DNA from: an uncultured Bacilli bacterium
GTDB lineage: Bacteria; Bacillota_I; Bacilli_A; RF39; UBA660
Assembly: GCA_947628685.1 (NCBI GenBank)
Contig: CANRAT010000018.1
Location: forward strand, 1-23,094
Length of the DNA: 23,094 nucleotides
Direction: 5' to 3'
Within the stretch, counting starts at the first letter, position 1; the number at the start of each line of letters is the position of its first letter. A program made the position numbers and the translations under genes. The notes under the pieces are model-generated. The model saw only the letters and a program-made list of their open reading frames with translations. It was not told where the DNA came from and searched no databases. This document shows, in pieces, positions 22,681 through 23,094 of the stretch.

Positions 22681-23094
22681 TTATGTATTTGGTGCAAACA
22701 CAACACGGAACGAAAGGTAGTTGCTACTAGCGCCAAAGTAGCTGAAGAAATCAAACATGCCTGCACTTACTGTATCGTCGTAGTCACCTCCGCGCGCGAA
22801 CCATGGACTACCAGGTGCAAAATATGTGTAATCAGAGTACCAACCTGAAGTTTCTGATAAGGCATGCCCCTTACATTCTCCGTTTGCACATTCTGATATT
22901 GTAATTATTGTATACTTATCATAATATTTTGAATTTTTCTTTTTAATAAAGAAATCTTCTTGGAATCCTGATGACTTAACTGTGTCACTATAATTTCCTA
23001 TTACGTATTCCCAAGAACCTCCACTCATATCATATATTCCATATATGTTTCCTGTTGTTGATGCTTTTACTCCACTTTCACCATTATACTTATT
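22681..23094 (-). CDS. C-terminal part of a formylglycine-generating-enzyme-like (SUMF1) domain protein, cut by window edge
   Basis: The frame is open from the stop at 22681 to the window end (137 residues) and continues upstream of the internal Met at 23028: the 22 codons before it read in frame (NKYNGESGVKASTTGNIYG...). GNIYGIYDMSGGSWEYV matches the G-L-Y-D-M-x-G-x-x-W-E-W/Y-V strand of FGE-sulfatase domains. ARGGDYDD with a final SNYLSFRVVF matches the RGG...FR closing strands. The catalytic Cys pair of true FGE is not evident, so this is probably a non-catalytic, ligand-binding version as found in many secreted or surface proteins. Four features suggest an extracellular location: few Lys-rich stretches, many Tyr/Ser/Gly, a Cys pair (ECANGECKG) and higher G+C than its neighbours. 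The N-terminus lies outside the window. Confidence 0.7.
   Translation of the reverse strand, partial: NKYNGESGVKASTTGNIYGIYDMSGGSWEYVIGNYSDTVKSSGFQEDFFIKKKNSKYYDKYTIITISECANGECKGHALSETSGWYSDYTYFAPGSPWFARGGDYDDTVSAGMFDFFSYFGASSNYLSFRVVFAPNT

Noticed and set aside
1..23094. tRNA/rRNA genes, CRISPR arrays, insertion sequences, integrase attachment sites
   Set aside because: No cloverleaf-like GC-rich segment, regularly spaced repeats, transposase motif or terminal inverted repeats were seen. The accessory cassette has no visible flanking repeat.

Overview
This is an AT-rich chromosomal window from a low-GC, walled bacterium of the Bacillota/'Tenericutes-like' type, probably an uncultured host-associated Bacilli or Erysipelotrichia lineage. 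The window carries peptidoglycan and division genes (murG, murB, ftsQ/divIB), a Bacillus-type MutL and a SUF cluster. Ribosome binding sites are strong AGGAGG or AGGTGAT types. TGA is used as a stop (ftsQ, sufD, gltP), which argues against the Mycoplasma code. Taxonomy is inferred from style only.

Layout, left to right. (1) 1-728, minus: 5' part of a seven-helix membrane sensor histidine kinase, cut by the window edge just before the phospho-acceptor His box. (2) 833-2608, minus: an AMP-forming acyl-CoA synthetase-like ligase with its own promoter and terminator. (3) 2965-8468, minus: a tight six-gene accessory operon. In transcription order it encodes an APH-fold kinase, a minimal nucleotidyltransferase, a HIT/GalT-like protein, a two-part protein with a P-loop kinase half, a histidine phosphatase and a Nudix hydrolase. 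Every product handles phosphate esters or nucleotidyl groups. I do not recognise it as a described pathway, and it is the best candidate here for an undescribed system. (4) 8469-8860: a gene-free gap with a 14-bp palindrome very like a ParB parS site. (5) 8861-11537, minus: murG-murB-ftsQ. (6) 11648-14113, minus: mutL, then a membrane coiled-coil protein of unknown function. (7) 14253-15395, plus: a lone gene with a faintly PBECR4-nuclease-like N-terminal half and a coiled-coil tail. (8) 15407-18189, minus: sufC-sufD-sufS, with no sufU or sufB next to it. (9) 18356-19627 obg and 19686-20882 a DAACS symporter, both minus. (10) 21050-22651, plus: pyrG. (11) 22681-23094, minus: the C-terminal end of a formylglycine-generating-enzyme-like surface or modular protein, cut by the right edge.

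The core genes are compact. Many terminators begin inside or directly at the stop codon of the gene they end, and convergent neighbours share hairpins. Several promoters have a TGN-extended -10 element. No tRNA, rRNA, transposase, integrase or CRISPR array was seen.
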